Part shown: piece after piece, positions 23,457 through 33,322 of the stretch
Layout: each line of letters starts with the position of its first letter
Position numbering within the stretch: the stretch's first letter is position 1
Assembly (NCBI GenBank): GCA_022486935.1
Contig: JAKVJO010000008.1
Span: forward strand, 1-41,225
Length of the DNA: 41,225 nt
Direction: 5' to 3'
Source: Solobacterium sp.
Lineage (GTDB): Bacteria > Bacillota_I > Bacilli_A > Erysipelotrichales > Erysipelotrichaceae
Made by a program: the position numbers and the translations under genes
The notes under the pieces: generated by a model
The model's database searches: none
Seen by the model: the letters and a program-made list of their open reading frames with translations, nothing else
What the model was told of the DNA's origin: nothing

Positions 23457-24533
23457 ATGAAGAAAGAATTGATTGGAAGACATGCCGAACTGGAAGCACT
23501 GCAGAAGCGGTGTTTTACGCAGGGGTTTCAGATGGCAGTGATCTATGGGCAACAGGGAGTTGGCAAAACAGCGCTGATCAATGAGTTCGCTGACAGCTGT
23601 CACTGCAATACGATCTTCTATACTGCCTCAGAATGCACTGAATCCAGGCAGCTTGAGCAGATGGGCAACGCTGTACTGACTGCATTGGCTCCAGAACTTC
23701 CTGGTGTGCGTTGTTTTGAGCGTTTTGACAGTATCTTTGATGTTCTGGCAAAGGTATCAGAGAAGAAACGGATCATCTTTGTGATTGATAAATATCCATA
23801 CCTGGCGCAATGCTGCAGGTATATGAATTCCCTGATTCAGAAATATGCGGATCATGAGTGGAAGAACACCAATCTGTTTCTGATTCTCTGCGGATCATCA
23901 GAAGAATACATGATTCAGGAAGTGATCGGGTCGAATGCCCCGCTTTATGGCCGCAGCACAGTGATATTGAAACTGAGACCGTTTGACTATTATGAAACAG
24001 CAGCGTTTGTGCCAAAGTATACCAATGCAGAGAAGGCGGCTGTGTATGGGCTGACCAGGGGAATTGCCAGGGATCTTGCACAGATCGATCCATCATTATC
24101 CCTGGATGAGAATGTCAGGAAGAAGTTCTGCTCCGAGTCTGGCTGTTTTTCAGAAGAAACAATGAAACCGGTATTTCGGGAAATGTGCAGGCAGTATATC
24201 TTTCGCAATGTGGGAACAGCCAGAGTGCCGGTACTTGTTACAGATGTTGCGGAGTATCAGAGCAGGTTCAAGCTTGCAGATGGGACAATCAAACAGATTG
24301 AACTGGATCTTCTGGGCACAGTTAACAGTCGTATTGTCCTGGTTGGAGAATGCAAGTTCAAGAACGAAAAGTTTGATAAAGATGAACTGGAGAACTTTCT
24401 GGATAAGATTCAGTATCTGCCCGCAGGTAACCCATCACTCATGCTGTTTTCGCTGAGCGGATTCACAGCGTATGTGACAGAACATGCAGAGGGAATGACT
24501 CTGGTGGATATCGGAAAGATGTATGCCGGCTGA
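23457..24533 (+). CDS. AAA ATPase with DUF234-like nuclease-fold C-terminus
   Basis: 358 residues from ATG 23457; the longer track start begins inside the -35 box. ELIGRHAELEALQKR leads to Walker A VIYGQQGVGKTALINEF. Walker B should read IDEYPYLA but is VIDKYPYLA: GAT AAA at 23787-23792 puts Lys at residue 112 in place of the catalytic Glu. LFLILCGSS is the sensor strand. The C-terminal part (IKQIELDLLGTVNSRIVLVGECKF) has the E/D...ECK spacing of a PD-(D/E)xK fold as in DUF234. It may bind but not hydrolyse ATP. Function unknown; it is transcribed alone. Confidence 0.82.
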   Translation: MKKELIGRHAELEALQKRCFTQGFQMAVIYGQQGVGKTALINEFADSCHCNTIFYTASECTESRQLEQMGNAVLTALAPELPGVRCFERFDSIFDVLAKVSEKKRIIFVIDKYPYLAQCCRYMNSLIQKYADHEWKNTNLFLILCGSSEEYMIQEVIGSNAPLYGRSTVILKLRPFDYYETAAFVPKYTNAEKAAVYGLTRGIARDLAQIDPSLSLDENVRKKFCSESGCFSEETMKPVFREMCRQYIFRNVGTARVPVLVTDVAEYQSRFKLADGTIKQIELDLLGTVNSRIVLVGECKFKNEKFDKDELENFLDKIQYLPAGNPSLMLFSLSGFTAYVTEHAEGMTLVDIGKMYAG

Positions 24534-24590
24534 AGGCCGTTCCATCAGGTTTTGAACATAAACATAAGCGGGCATTCCTGCGGTCTTTTC

Positions 24591-24599
24591 TGCTATAAT
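24591..24599 (+). promoter_or_regulatory. Extended -10 promoter of mutS
   Basis: TGC-TATAAT is a perfect extended -10. Twelve bases separate its last base from the A of ATG 24611, predicting a leader of about 5 nt with no Shine-Dalgarno sequence. Confidence 0.65.
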
Positions 24600-24610
24600 T
24601 GCTTTCGCGT

Positions 24611-27193
24611 ATGAGTGAACAGGAAAAGAAACCAATCAGTGAGGAAGTACTGAACAAAGAAGACTACTCACCTATGATGCAGCACTACCTGACGGTCAAG
24701 GAACAGTACCCGGATGCCCTGCTGTTTTACAGGATCGGGGATTTTTATGAGATGTTCTTTGAAGATGCCAAAACAGCCAGCCGGGAACTGGATCTGATCC
24801 TGACGGGAAAGAATGCCGGGGTTAAAGACCGGGTTCCGATGTGCGGTGTTCCCCACCACGCAGTCAGCGGCTATATCCAGCGGCTGACCCAGCGCGGTTA
24901 TAAGATTGCCATTGCAGAACAGATGGAAGATCCGTCTCAGGCAGTGGGTCTGGTACAGCGTGATGTCATCCGGGTGGTAACACCGGGAACTGTCATGGAT
25001 GAAGATGAAGTGGGCAATGAGAAAGACTCCGTCTATCTCTGTGCAGTGGAAGATTATGGCTATGGCTTTTCACTTGCCTTTGCTGAGATGTCTACCGGTG
25101 AGAACTTCATTGAAGATATTCCCCACAAGGAAAGCCTGCTGCTGCAGACCATGCTCAAGAATGATGTCAAAGAAGCAGTGCTGCAGACCGGCTTTGACAA
25201 TAAGGCAATCAAGATGCTCAGGGAAATGAGAGTGGTCATTTCCTATTGCGATCATACAGAGATCAGTGAGAACTACCTGCCGCTGGCGGAACGGATCAAA
25301 AAAGACAGCGATAGGGCGGCCTATGGCCGAATGCTGAACTATCTGGAAGCTACCCAGAAACATGTGCTGGGGCATTTGCAGTCTGCGTCCATTGAGTCGG
25401 AAGATGAAGTACTGTACATGGACTTCAATACCAGGCAGAACCTGGAACTGATTACGCCATTGCACCCGAATGCAGGCAAGACAGAAACACTGTGGACCTT
25501 TCTGGATCAGTGCCGCAGTGCCATGGGTTCAAGACTGCTGAAGAAGTGGATTGAAAAGCCATTGGTGAAGCAGGATCGGATCGAGCAGCGGTATGACCGG
25601 GTTGGCTGGCTGATGAAGCACTTCATGGAGCGCAATACATTACGGGATCATCTTGCCGGGATCTATGACCTGCAGAGACTGATCGCCAGAGTTGCCATGA
25701 ACAATGCCAATGCGGTGGACTGCCTGCGGCTGTCGAGAACACTGCTGGAAGTACCGGATATCCTGAAGGCGGTATCTTCACAGGAGTTTGCAGAATATGA
25801 ATCTGTGGATCCGCTTCTGGATCTTTCCAATACACTGAAGGATGCGTTTGTAGAAAACCCGCCGGCATTGATCTCGGATGGCGGCATGTTCAAGGATGGC
25901 TACTCAGCAGAACTGGATGAAGCACGTAAGATACAGAACAGCGGCAGACAGTTTATCATTGACATGGAAGCGCATGAGAAAGAGCGTACCGGCATCAAGA
26001 CACTGAAGATCGGCTATAACAAGGTCTTCGGCTATTATATTGAAATCTCCAAAGCGGCAGCTCAGTCGGTCAAGGAAGAGTGGGGCTGGATCCGCAAGCA
26101 GACACTCGTCAACAACGAGCGGTTTATCTCTCCGGATCTGAAGGAGAAAGAAGATCAGATTCTCCATGCGGAAGAGAATGCGATCCGCATTGAGAAGCAG
26201 CTGTTCGCCTCCGTGCTGGAGCGGATCAGAGTGGATCTTTCCAAACTGCAGAAGCTGTCATTGACCCTGGCAGAACTGGATTGCTACGCATCGCTTGCAG
26301 AAGTGTCTTCCAAGTATGGTTATGTACGTCCTGTCTTTACGGAAGATGTACTGGATATTGAGCAGGGCAGGCATCCGATTCTGGATGAGATGATGAAGGA
26401 CCCGAAGTATGTGTCCAATAATCTTGAAATGGATCATAACCAGTCCATCCTGCTGATTACCGGACCGAACATGGGCGGCAAATCCACCTATATGCGTCAG
26501 ACTGCACTGATTGTGATCATGGCACAGCTTGGCTGCTATGTACCGGCAAAGAAATGCGAGATGCCGATCTTTGATAAGATCTTTACCAGAATCGGGGCAT
26601 CCGATGATATTCTCTCCGGCCAGTCTACCTTCATGGTGGAAATGACCGAAGCCAACCGGGCACTGCAGGAAGCCACTTCCAGATCATTGATTATCTTTGA
26701 TGAGATCGGAAGAGGTACTTCTACGTATGATGGCATGGCACTTGCCCAGGCAATGATTGAATACATTGCCGCATGTCTTCATGCCAAGACACTGTTCAGT
26801 ACGCACTACCATGAACTGACGACCCTGTCAGATTCCATTGGTGTCGTGAAGAACGTGCATGTTGCAGTCAAGGAAGACAATGACAAAGTTACCTTCCTCT
26901 ATAAGATCAAAGACGGCTCGGCAGACCGCTCCTACGGCATCAATGTTGCACGGCTTGCGGGTCTTCCGGAATCTGTGCTGGACCGTGCCAAGGGACTGCA
27001 GAAAGAACTGGAGTCCAGTAAGCGGGTCGTACAGCAGTCTTATCAGCTGGTGGAAATGAAGAAAGAAGATCCGGCAGCGGAAGAGATCAAAGATACCCTC
27101 AAGAATATACAGGCAGATGATCTATCGCCCAGAGAAGCCTGGCAGCTGGTAGCGGATCTCAGTCAGAAGGCGAAGAAGAAAGAAGAGCAGTAA
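24611..27193 (+). CDS. mutS: DNA mismatch recognition protein MutS
   Basis: 860 residues from ATG 24611 (MSEQEKKPISEEV); the track's TTG start overlaps the -10 box. The mismatch-reading motif FYE is in RIGDFYEMFFEDA near residue 40. The core lever and clamp domains follow (GIKTLKIGYNKVFGYYIEIS). The ATPase has Walker A TGPNMGGKSTYMRQ at about residue 618, Walker B SLIIFDEIGRGTSTYDG and FSTHYHEL. The C-terminal dimer helix carries LSPREAWQLVADL. It finds base mismatches and recruits MutL. Only 5 nt separate it from uvrA, so the two repair genes form one operon. Confidence 0.97.
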   Translation: MSEQEKKPISEEVLNKEDYSPMMQHYLTVKEQYPDALLFYRIGDFYEMFFEDAKTASRELDLILTGKNAGVKDRVPMCGVPHHAVSGYIQRLTQRGYKIAIAEQMEDPSQAVGLVQRDVIRVVTPGTVMDEDEVGNEKDSVYLCAVEDYGYGFSLAFAEMSTGENFIEDIPHKESLLLQTMLKNDVKEAVLQTGFDNKAIKMLREMRVVISYCDHTEISENYLPLAERIKKDSDRAAYGRMLNYLEATQKHVLGHLQSASIESEDEVLYMDFNTRQNLELITPLHPNAGKTETLWTFLDQCRSAMGSRLLKKWIEKPLVKQDRIEQRYDRVGWLMKHFMERNTLRDHLAGIYDLQRLIARVAMNNANAVDCLRLSRTLLEVPDILKAVSSQEFAEYESVDPLLDLSNTLKDAFVENPPALISDGGMFKDGYSAELDEARKIQNSGRQFIIDMEAHEKERTGIKTLKIGYNKVFGYYIEISKAAAQSVKEEWGWIRKQTLVNNERFISPDLKEKEDQILHAEENAIRIEKQLFASVLERIRVDLSKLQKLSLTLAELDCYASLAEVSSKYGYVRPVFTEDVLDIEQGRHPILDEMMKDPKYVSNNLEMDHNQSILLITGPNMGGKSTYMRQTALIVIMAQLGCYVPAKKCEMPIFDKIFTRIGASDDILSGQSTFMVEMTEANRALQEATSRSLIIFDEIGRGTSTYDGMALAQAMIEYIAACLHAKTLFSTHYHELTTLSDSIGVVKNVHVAVKEDNDKVTFLYKIKDGSADRSYGINVARLAGLPESVLDRAKGLQKELESSKRVVQQSYQLVEMKKEDPAAEEIKDTLKNIQADDLSPREAWQLVADLSQKAKKKEEQ

Positions 27194-27198
27194 CCAAT

Positions 27199-30069
27199 AT
27201 GAATCAGCAGGATAACATTATCATCCGGGGGGCCAAGGAGAATAACCTGAAGAATATCTCCCTGGATATCCCGAGAAACAAACTGGTTGTCATGACCGGT
27301 CTTTCCGGTTCCGGCAAGACATCCCTGGCCTTTGATACGATCTATGCCGAAGGACAGAGAAGATACGTTGAATCGCTGAGTGCCTATGCAAGGCAGTTTC
27401 TCGGCGGCGTCAACAAGCCCAATGTCGAAACGATCGAAGGACTGTCTCCGGCCATCTCCATTGACCAGAAGACCACTTCCAATAACCCGAGATCAACCGT
27501 AGGCACGGTCACTGAGATCTATGACTACCTGCGTCTTCTCTATGCAAGAGTCGGTATTCCCTACTGCCCGCATCACAATATCCCGATTACCGGACAGACG
27601 ATTACCGAGATGGTGGAAGCGGTATGGAAATACCCGGAAGGCACCAAGCTCACCATCATGGCTCCGATCATTCGCAACAAGAAGGGAACCTACAAAGATA
27701 CCTTTGAGAAACTGCAGCGCGATGGCTATGTCAGAGTCAGAGTCGACGGCGAGATCAAGATGCTGGAAGATGACATCACCCTGGATAAGAACAAGAAACA
27801 TGACATTGATGTCATTGTTGACCGCATTGTAAAGAAAGAAGAAGCACGGGGCCGTCTGCATGATTCCATGGAGACTGCACTGAACCTGGCAGACGGCATG
27901 GCAGTGGTGCTGGCAGATGATACCGAGAACATGTACTCCAGCAACTATGCCTGCAAGATCTGCGGCTTTTCAGTACCGACCCTGGAACCAAGACTGTTCT
28001 CCTTCAATGCACCACTCGGGGCTTGCGATGTATGCCATGGCCTTGGCTTTACCGAAGAAGTGGATGTAGATCTTCTGATACCGGATGGCAGTAAGTCCAT
28101 CAGGCAGGGCGGTATCCGCTTCTACAAGAACATTGTCGATACTGATAACATTGAGTGGCAGACCTTTGAGACATTGTGCCGGGCTTATAAGATTGACCTG
28201 GATAAGCCGCTGAACAAGATGACTGACAAACAGATGCAGATCATCCTGCACGGCTCAGATAAACCGATCAAGTATTCCATTACCTCCTCCGGAGGCAATA
28301 CCTATTCCCGCAATGACTATATCGAAGGCATCAAGGATCTGATTGAACGCCGGTATGTAGAAACATCCAGTGCCATGACCAAGGACTGGTATCATTCCTT
28401 CATGACCGAGTCAATCTGCCCGAAGTGCCAGGGAAAGAGATTGAATGAACAGGCACTGTCAGTCAGAGTCGGAGATCTCAACATCTGTGACTTTACCGCC
28501 ATGTCAGTAGTACAGGCACTCAATTGGGTAGATCATCTCAAGCTTACTGAGACCCAGGCAAAGATCGCTGATCTCGTGCTCAAGGAAATCCACAACCGTC
28601 TCACCTTCCTCAAAGACGTGGGCCTGGAGTACCTCACCCTGGACCGGCTTGCCGGGACCCTTAGCGGCGGTGAAGCGCAGCGTATCCGCCTGGCTACCCA
28701 GATCGGATCCAGACTGTCAGGTGTGCTGTATGTACTGGATGAGCCGAGTATCGGGTTACATCAGAGAGACAATGCCAAACTGATCAATACCCTCAAGAAT
28801 ATGAGAGACCTCGGCAACTCTTTGATTGTGGTAGAACATGATGAAGAGACGATGATGTCAGCAGACTGGATCGTTGATATCGGACCGGGTGCGGGAATCC
28901 ATGGCGGCAATGTGGTTGCCCAGGGGACTCCGCAGCAGGTCATGGATAATCCAAACTCCATTACCGGTCAATACCTGTCCGGTGCCAAGAGAATCGAAGT
29001 GCCTGAGACCAGAAGAAAAGGATCCGGCAAGTTTGTTGAGATCAAGGGCGCATCAGAGCACAACCTGAAACATATCAATGTAAAGTTCCCGCTGGGTAAG
29101 CTGGTACTGGTAACCGGTGTATCCGGTTCGGGCAAGAGCACACTGGTGAATGAAGTATTCATGAAGGCAGTGCAGCAGAGCCTGGGCAGATCGAAAGTAC
29201 GTCCCGGGAAATATGATTCCATTAAGGGCCTGGATAACATCGATAAGATTGTACAGATTGACCAGGATCCGATTGGAAGAACCCCGAGATCCAACCCGGC
29301 TACCTATACCGGTGTGTTTGATGACATCAGAGATGTCTTTGCCAAGACACCGGAAGCCAAGCTCAGGGGCTATGACAAGGGCCGCTTCTCCTTCAATGTA
29401 AAGGGAGGAAGATGCGAAGCCTGCCAGGGTGATGGCGTAAAGGTCATCTCCATGAACTTCTTACCGGATGTATATGTGCCGTGTGAAGTATGCCATGGCA
29501 AGCGGTATAACGAAGAGACCCTGCAATGCACCTTCAAGGGTAAGTCCATTTATGATGTATTGGAAATGACCATTGAAGAAGCACTGACCTTATTTGCCAA
29601 CCAGCCCAAGATCAAGAACAAGCTGCAGACCTTATATGATGTCGGTCTTGGCTATATGAAACTGGGGCAGTCTTCCACAGAGATCTCAGGCGGCGAAGCA
29701 CAGCGTGTGAAGCTTGCCAGCGAACTGCAGAAGAAGCCTACAGGCAAGACCGTATACGTACTGGATGAACCGACAACCGGACTGCATACCGACGATGTGA
29801 AGCGGCTCATTGAAGTGCTGCAGCGCATCGTAGACGGCGGCAATACCGTACTGGTCATTGAACACAACCTGGATGTCATCAAGTGTGCAGACTGGATCAT
29901 TGACCTTGGTCCGGAAGGCGGCGACGCAGGCGGACAGATTGTGGCAGAAGGAACACCGGAACAGATTGCCAAAGTAAAAGAATCCTGGACTGGCCAATAC
30001 CTGAAAAAGGCACTGGACTGGACCAGGGAAATGAAACAGAAAGACAAGAAGTCAAAAGCAAAGAAATAA
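27199..30069 (+). CDS. uvrA: Excinuclease ABC subunit A
   Basis: 956 residues. There are two ABC ATPase halves: Walker [15 protein letters not shown] near residue 35 and [14 protein letters not shown] near residue 640, signatures [13 protein letters not shown] and [13 protein letters not shown], and Walker [11 protein letters not shown] and [10 protein letters not shown]. Zinc modules are CKICGFS...CDVCHGLG and CEACQGDG...[20 protein letters not shown] and [10 protein letters not shown] are family landmarks. UvrA finds bulky DNA damage and loads UvrB. No strong ribosome site precedes it and it is probably coupled to mutS. A decayed copy of its last ~75 bp and its terminator lies 370 bp downstream. 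Confidence 0.98.
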   Translation: MNQQDNIIIRGAKENNLKNISLDIPRNKLVVMTGLSGSGKTSLAFDTIYAEGQRRYVESLSAYARQFLGGVNKPNVETIEGLSPAISIDQKTTSNNPRSTVGTVTEIYDYLRLLYARVGIPYCPHHNIPITGQTITEMVEAVWKYPEGTKLTIMAPIIRNKKGTYKDTFEKLQRDGYVRVRVDGEIKMLEDDITLDKNKKHDIDVIVDRIVKKEEARGRLHDSMETALNLADGMAVVLADDTENMYSSNYACKICGFSVPTLEPRLFSFNAPLGACDVCHGLGFTEEVDVDLLIPDGSKSIRQGGIRFYKNIVDTDNIEWQTFETLCRAYKIDLDKPLNKMTDKQMQIILHGSDKPIKYSITSSGGNTYSRNDYIEGIKDLIERRYVETSSAMTKDWYHSFMTESICPKCQGKRLNEQALSVRVGDLNICDFTAMSVVQALNWVDHLKLTETQAKIADLVLKEIHNRLTFLKDVGLEYLTLDRLAGTLSGGEAQRIRLATQIGSRLSGVLYVLDEPSIGLHQRDNAKLINTLKNMRDLGNSLIVVEHDEETMMSADWIVDIGPGAGIHGGNVVAQGTPQQVMDNPNSITGQYLSGAKRIEVPETRRKGSGKFVEIKGASEHNLKHINVKFPLGKLVLVTGVSGSGKSTLVNEVFMKAVQQSLGRSKVRPGKYDSIKGLDNIDKIVQIDQDPIGRTPRSNPATYTGVFDDIRDVFAKTPEAKLRGYDKGRFSFNVKGGRCEACQGDGVKVISMNFLPDVYVPCEVCHGKRYNEETLQCTFKGKSIYDVLEMTIEEALTLFANQPKIKNKLQTLYDVGLGYMKLGQSSTEISGGEAQRVKLASELQKKPTGKTVYVLDEPTTGLHTDDVKRLIEVLQRIVDGGNTVLVIEHNLDVIKCADWIIDLGPEGGDAGGQIVAEGTPEQIAKVKESWTGQYLKKALDWTREMKQKDKKSKAKK

Positions 30070-30073
30070 GAAT

Positions 30074-30107
30074 ATCCCCGCAGCAAGAGATACAGTGCTG
30101 TGGGGAT
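30074..30107 (+). terminator. Terminator of the mutS-uvrA operon
   Basis: 12-bp stem ATCCCCGCAGCA/TGCTGTGGGGAT (one G-U pair) with a 10-nt loop. The T run is short (GCTTTATA). Confidence 0.8.
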
Positions 30108-30170
30108 GCTTTATAAGAGGTACACTGTCGTATAAATTGACAGTCTGAAGACACTGAATCAGCAGCGTTT

Positions 30171-30298
30171 TGCATGAAAAGTAGATTTTTGAAACGCCAA
30201 AATGCAGGAAAATGAGATTTTTAAATCGTAAAATTGCATGAAAATTAGATTTATAAATCGTAAAAATGCAGCAAAAGTAGATTTTTGAGTTTCAGCAC
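30171..30298. repeat. Four tandem copies of a 32-bp repeat
   Basis: Units start at 30171, 30203, 30235 and 30267, each exactly 32 bp. All begin TGCA and share the pattern AAAA-x-x-AGATTT. Units 2 and 3 also share AAATCGTAAAA; unit 4 diverges at its end. The block is very AT-rich and lies between the uvrA terminator and the decayed uvrA copy. Two looser matches (GCGTGAAAA at 30622 and 30642) occur nearer cas3. Confidence 0.85.
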
Positions 30299-30366
30299 AT
30301 CAAAAAGATTGACTGATTTCGGAGCTTACGATGATCAAACAAATCGTCTGAAATCGTCAATATGTT

Positions 30367-30488
30367 TCTGGATGCCCATGGACTGAAAAACCAAGCCGGG
30401 CAATTGGGACAGAAAGGTAGGAAGTCAAAACCTTGAAAACAAGAATATCTCCACAGTGAGATACAGTACTGTGAGTGTTTTAACAAAG
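30367..30488 (+). repeat. Decayed duplicate of the uvrA 3' end plus terminator
   Basis: This stretch aligns with about 29994-30121: CTGAAAAA, ACAGAAAG, GAAGTCAAAA, AAGAATATC, GAGATACAGT and CTGTG occur in the same order at similar spacing. It no longer codes for the UvrA tail. The terminator stem has lost several pairs. It may be a scar of an insertion at the uvrA end or of a lost second gene copy. Confidence 0.75.
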
Positions 30489-30775
30489 GTGGGAAAAGTG
30501 CAGATGTTTTCGAATTGGCTGAAAGATAAAGAGATGTATAGGATAATTATCTATAGAGAAGTAATAATCAAACTATTACGATTTATAATGAATAAGAATC
30601 AACAATCCGGAGATGATATTTGCGTGAAAAGATGATAAGTAGCGTGAAAATTCATGATTTTTTTCTGGTTGTCTAAATATATGTACATTTGATTGGGTAT
30701 ACTTCATATAGAAAGCATAATAATGCTTTGAAATCGGGTCTTTGCATATACAGGTTTTGGTGGTATGGAGGCAAT
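30489..30775. other. AT-rich gene-free stretch before cas3
   Basis: About 290 bp with no credible gene. Candidate -10 boxes (TATAAT near 30583, TATACT near 30698) lack convincing -35 partners, so I cannot place the cas promoter. GGAGG sits 4 nt before the cas3 ATG. Confidence 0.5.
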
Positions 30776-33322
30776 ATGAATTGTGTGGAAATCCTGTGGG
30801 GTAAAAGCAATCCATATAAAAGTCTTTTACATCATATGATCGATTCAGGTGCTTGCGCTAATCAGCTGCTTATTTCAGGCTGCTGCAGTTATGTTCTTCC
30901 TCTAATTCATGATGTTGCCGGAACGGTTGATGCTGAATCGGTCGCACTGATTTCGTATCTTGCAGCAGCACACGACATTGGTAAGGCTCACCCGGATTTT
31001 CAACGGGCAGCAGAAATACAGGAAGTAAATCGATTGACTGATGAAAAGTGGATTCAAGGGCCAAAGAGAAACAATCGATTTCGCCACGAAAAGTATTCTG
31101 GAATGGTACTAAGAAGAATCTGGCAGGAGAAGAATGTATTTTCGGAAAAATATATAGACACATTTTCGCGAATAGAAGAGCTGCATCATCAAGGTAAAAC
31201 CGGAATTGCTGCAGAACCGTCTGCTGCATACGGAACAATATGGACTAATGCGCAGAATGAACTGGAAGACAGAATCAATCAATTGATACAGCCTCCGGAG
31301 ATGAAAAGCGAGTGTAAACATTGGGATGCGCTGGCTGCAGAGATAATGGGAATAATAATACTTTCTGACTGGATAGCATCAAGCGGTTCATTTGAAGATA
31401 ATGATGAAACAAAGGACGATGACTATTATCTGAGGTCGTTAGAAATCGCAAAAACCACAATACTAAAATATGGATTGAGCAAACCCATTTATGAATTCCA
31501 GCCAAAATGTTTCAGCGATGTATGGCCTGTAATCAATAGAGAAGAAATGCGACCAATTCAAACTTCATGCGAGGATGAAGGATCGGATCCAGCCCCGTTT
31601 TACATAATCGAAGCGCCGATGGGTGAGGGGAAGACAGAAGCGGCACTGTATCTTGCTTTGAATATGGTGAACAAATTTCATAAAGAAGGAATTTATGTTG
31701 CCCTTCCTACTTCAGCCACTAGCAATCAGATGAATGATCGAGTAAACAGTCTGTTTCATTATCTGCATATCCCTGAATCAAGGCTGCTCCACAGTACTGC
31801 ATGGGCAGTAGAAGGAATTGAAACTGTGTCTAGAACAACAGCTGAAGATGGGGATGGTCTTTCTGAGTGGTTGGCTCCTCTGAGAAGAGGTCTATTATGT
31901 GCCAATGCTGTAGGAACAGTAGATCAGGCAATGATGTCAGTTCTACTAGTGAAATATGGTGTTCTTCGTCTTCTTGGGCTTAGCCAGAAGGTGCTGATCA
32001 TAGATGAAATCCATGCATATGATGCTTATATGACAGATATCATTGAGCGTTTATTATCATGGTGCAAAGCGCTGAAGATTCCGACGATACTATTATCGGC
32101 AACACTGACAGCAGAAAAACGTAAACAGTTCATGAAAGCGTATGGAGCCGAACCGGAAGGTCTGAGTTCCGAGTATCCTCTTATATCCAGTATTCATAAT
32201 GATTGTGTAAAACAACAGCCAGTCAATACATATATGAATCGGGTATATCGATTTCGCTGTGAACCAATATTAGAGGATCTAAGTAGAACAGCTCAACTGG
32301 CCAAGGAGTTGGTATCCGAAGGTGGGTGCCTATGCTTAATGGCAGACACAGTTGTCGAAGCACAGAAGTTATATGAATTACTAAGAAATAACCTTTCTCC
32401 GGATATTAAACTCATACTCTTTCATAGCAGATTTCTATTGCGAAGAAGAATGGAAATTGAGCATGAATGTATCGAATTATTTGGGAAGGAAAGTGGAAGC
32501 AAGAGACCTGAAAAAGCGATTCTCGTATGTACTCAGGTTGTAGAACAATCATTAGATCTGGACTTTGACGGCATGGTAACGCAAATTGCACCAATTGATT
32601 TATTACTTCAAAGAGCCGGAAGAGTCCACAGACATGAGAATCACTGGCGTCCTGAGAAAATGAAGGACGCGGTAATTACTGTTCTTACAAAGGAGGATGG
32701 CAGATATGATCATTCAAAACCATCGTTCGTCTATGCGCCGTTCCTTTTGGATAAAACGCACGAATATTTGAGCCCGGAGAAAACAATACTTGTACCGGAG
32801 ATGATGAGGGAAGCAATTGAGGGAGTGTATTCAGTCAAGCCAAACCTTGAGCAAATGGAAGCATATGCAACAATGTCGTTCGACAATCAAATGATGAGGC
32901 AAAATGCCCGGGGTGGAGAATGGCCTAAGCCAAATGCAGATTACTTCTTTGCAACACAATCAATCCCTGATGGCTCTGACTGGTCAGAGGATCGATCTGA
33001 GTTTGTGGCAGAAGTACCAAAGACCAGAGAGGGAAACAGAACAACAAGAATTGCTATTTTGTCAGATGATATGTTTGAACAAATAAAGTCAAAACCATAT
33101 GATCGGCGGTTGGCGAAACAGGTACTTCTGGATTCCGTTTCAATAATTCTTCCCTCGAACGTAGACGTATCGGGAATCGAAACAGGGTGCGGAGTACTTA
33201 AGGGGTGCTTATTGCTACGCGCTGGGATTAATGGAAGAGTATTTATCAACGATATCGAAATTATTGACAATCCGGATATTGGAATATCTATTGGGAGGAT
33301 GAAACAACATGGCACACTTTGA
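30776..33322 (+). CDS. cas3: CRISPR-associated helicase-nuclease Cas3 (type I-E)
   Basis: 848 residues from ATG 30776; the track start adds 29 residues with no ribosome site. The HD nuclease domain has HHMIDSGACANQLL near residue 20 and AAAHDIGKAH with His66-Asp67. The helicase domain has Walker A EAPMGEGKTEAAL (Lys286), motif Ia LPTSATSNQM, DEIH at residue 410, SATLTAEKR, and QRAGRVHRH. All catalytic motifs look intact. Cas3 is recruited by Cascade to bound target DNA, then nicks and unwinds it. It overlaps cse1 by 14 nt and heads the operon. Confidence 0.96.
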   Translation: MNCVEILWGKSNPYKSLLHHMIDSGACANQLLISGCCSYVLPLIHDVAGTVDAESVALISYLAAAHDIGKAHPDFQRAAEIQEVNRLTDEKWIQGPKRNNRFRHEKYSGMVLRRIWQEKNVFSEKYIDTFSRIEELHHQGKTGIAAEPSAAYGTIWTNAQNELEDRINQLIQPPEMKSECKHWDALAAEIMGIIILSDWIASSGSFEDNDETKDDDYYLRSLEIAKTTILKYGLSKPIYEFQPKCFSDVWPVINREEMRPIQTSCEDEGSDPAPFYIIEAPMGEGKTEAALYLALNMVNKFHKEGIYVALPTSATSNQMNDRVNSLFHYLHIPESRLLHSTAWAVEGIETVSRTTAEDGDGLSEWLAPLRRGLLCANAVGTVDQAMMSVLLVKYGVLRLLGLSQKVLIIDEIHAYDAYMTDIIERLLSWCKALKIPTILLSATLTAEKRKQFMKAYGAEPEGLSSEYPLISSIHNDCVKQQPVNTYMNRVYRFRCEPILEDLSRTAQLAKELVSEGGCLCLMADTVVEAQKLYELLRNNLSPDIKLILFHSRFLLRRRMEIEHECIELFGKESGSKRPEKAILVCTQVVEQSLDLDFDGMVTQIAPIDLLLQRAGRVHRHENHWRPEKMKDAVITVLTKEDGRYDHSKPSFVYAPFLLDKTHEYLSPEKTILVPEMMREAIEGVYSVKPNLEQMEAYATMSFDNQMMRQNARGGEWPKPNADYFFATQSIPDGSDWSEDRSEFVAEVPKTREGNRTTRIAILSDDMFEQIKSKPYDRRLAKQVLLDSVSIILPSNVDVSGIETGCGVLKGCLLLRAGINGRVFINDIEIIDNPDIGISIGRMKQHGTL

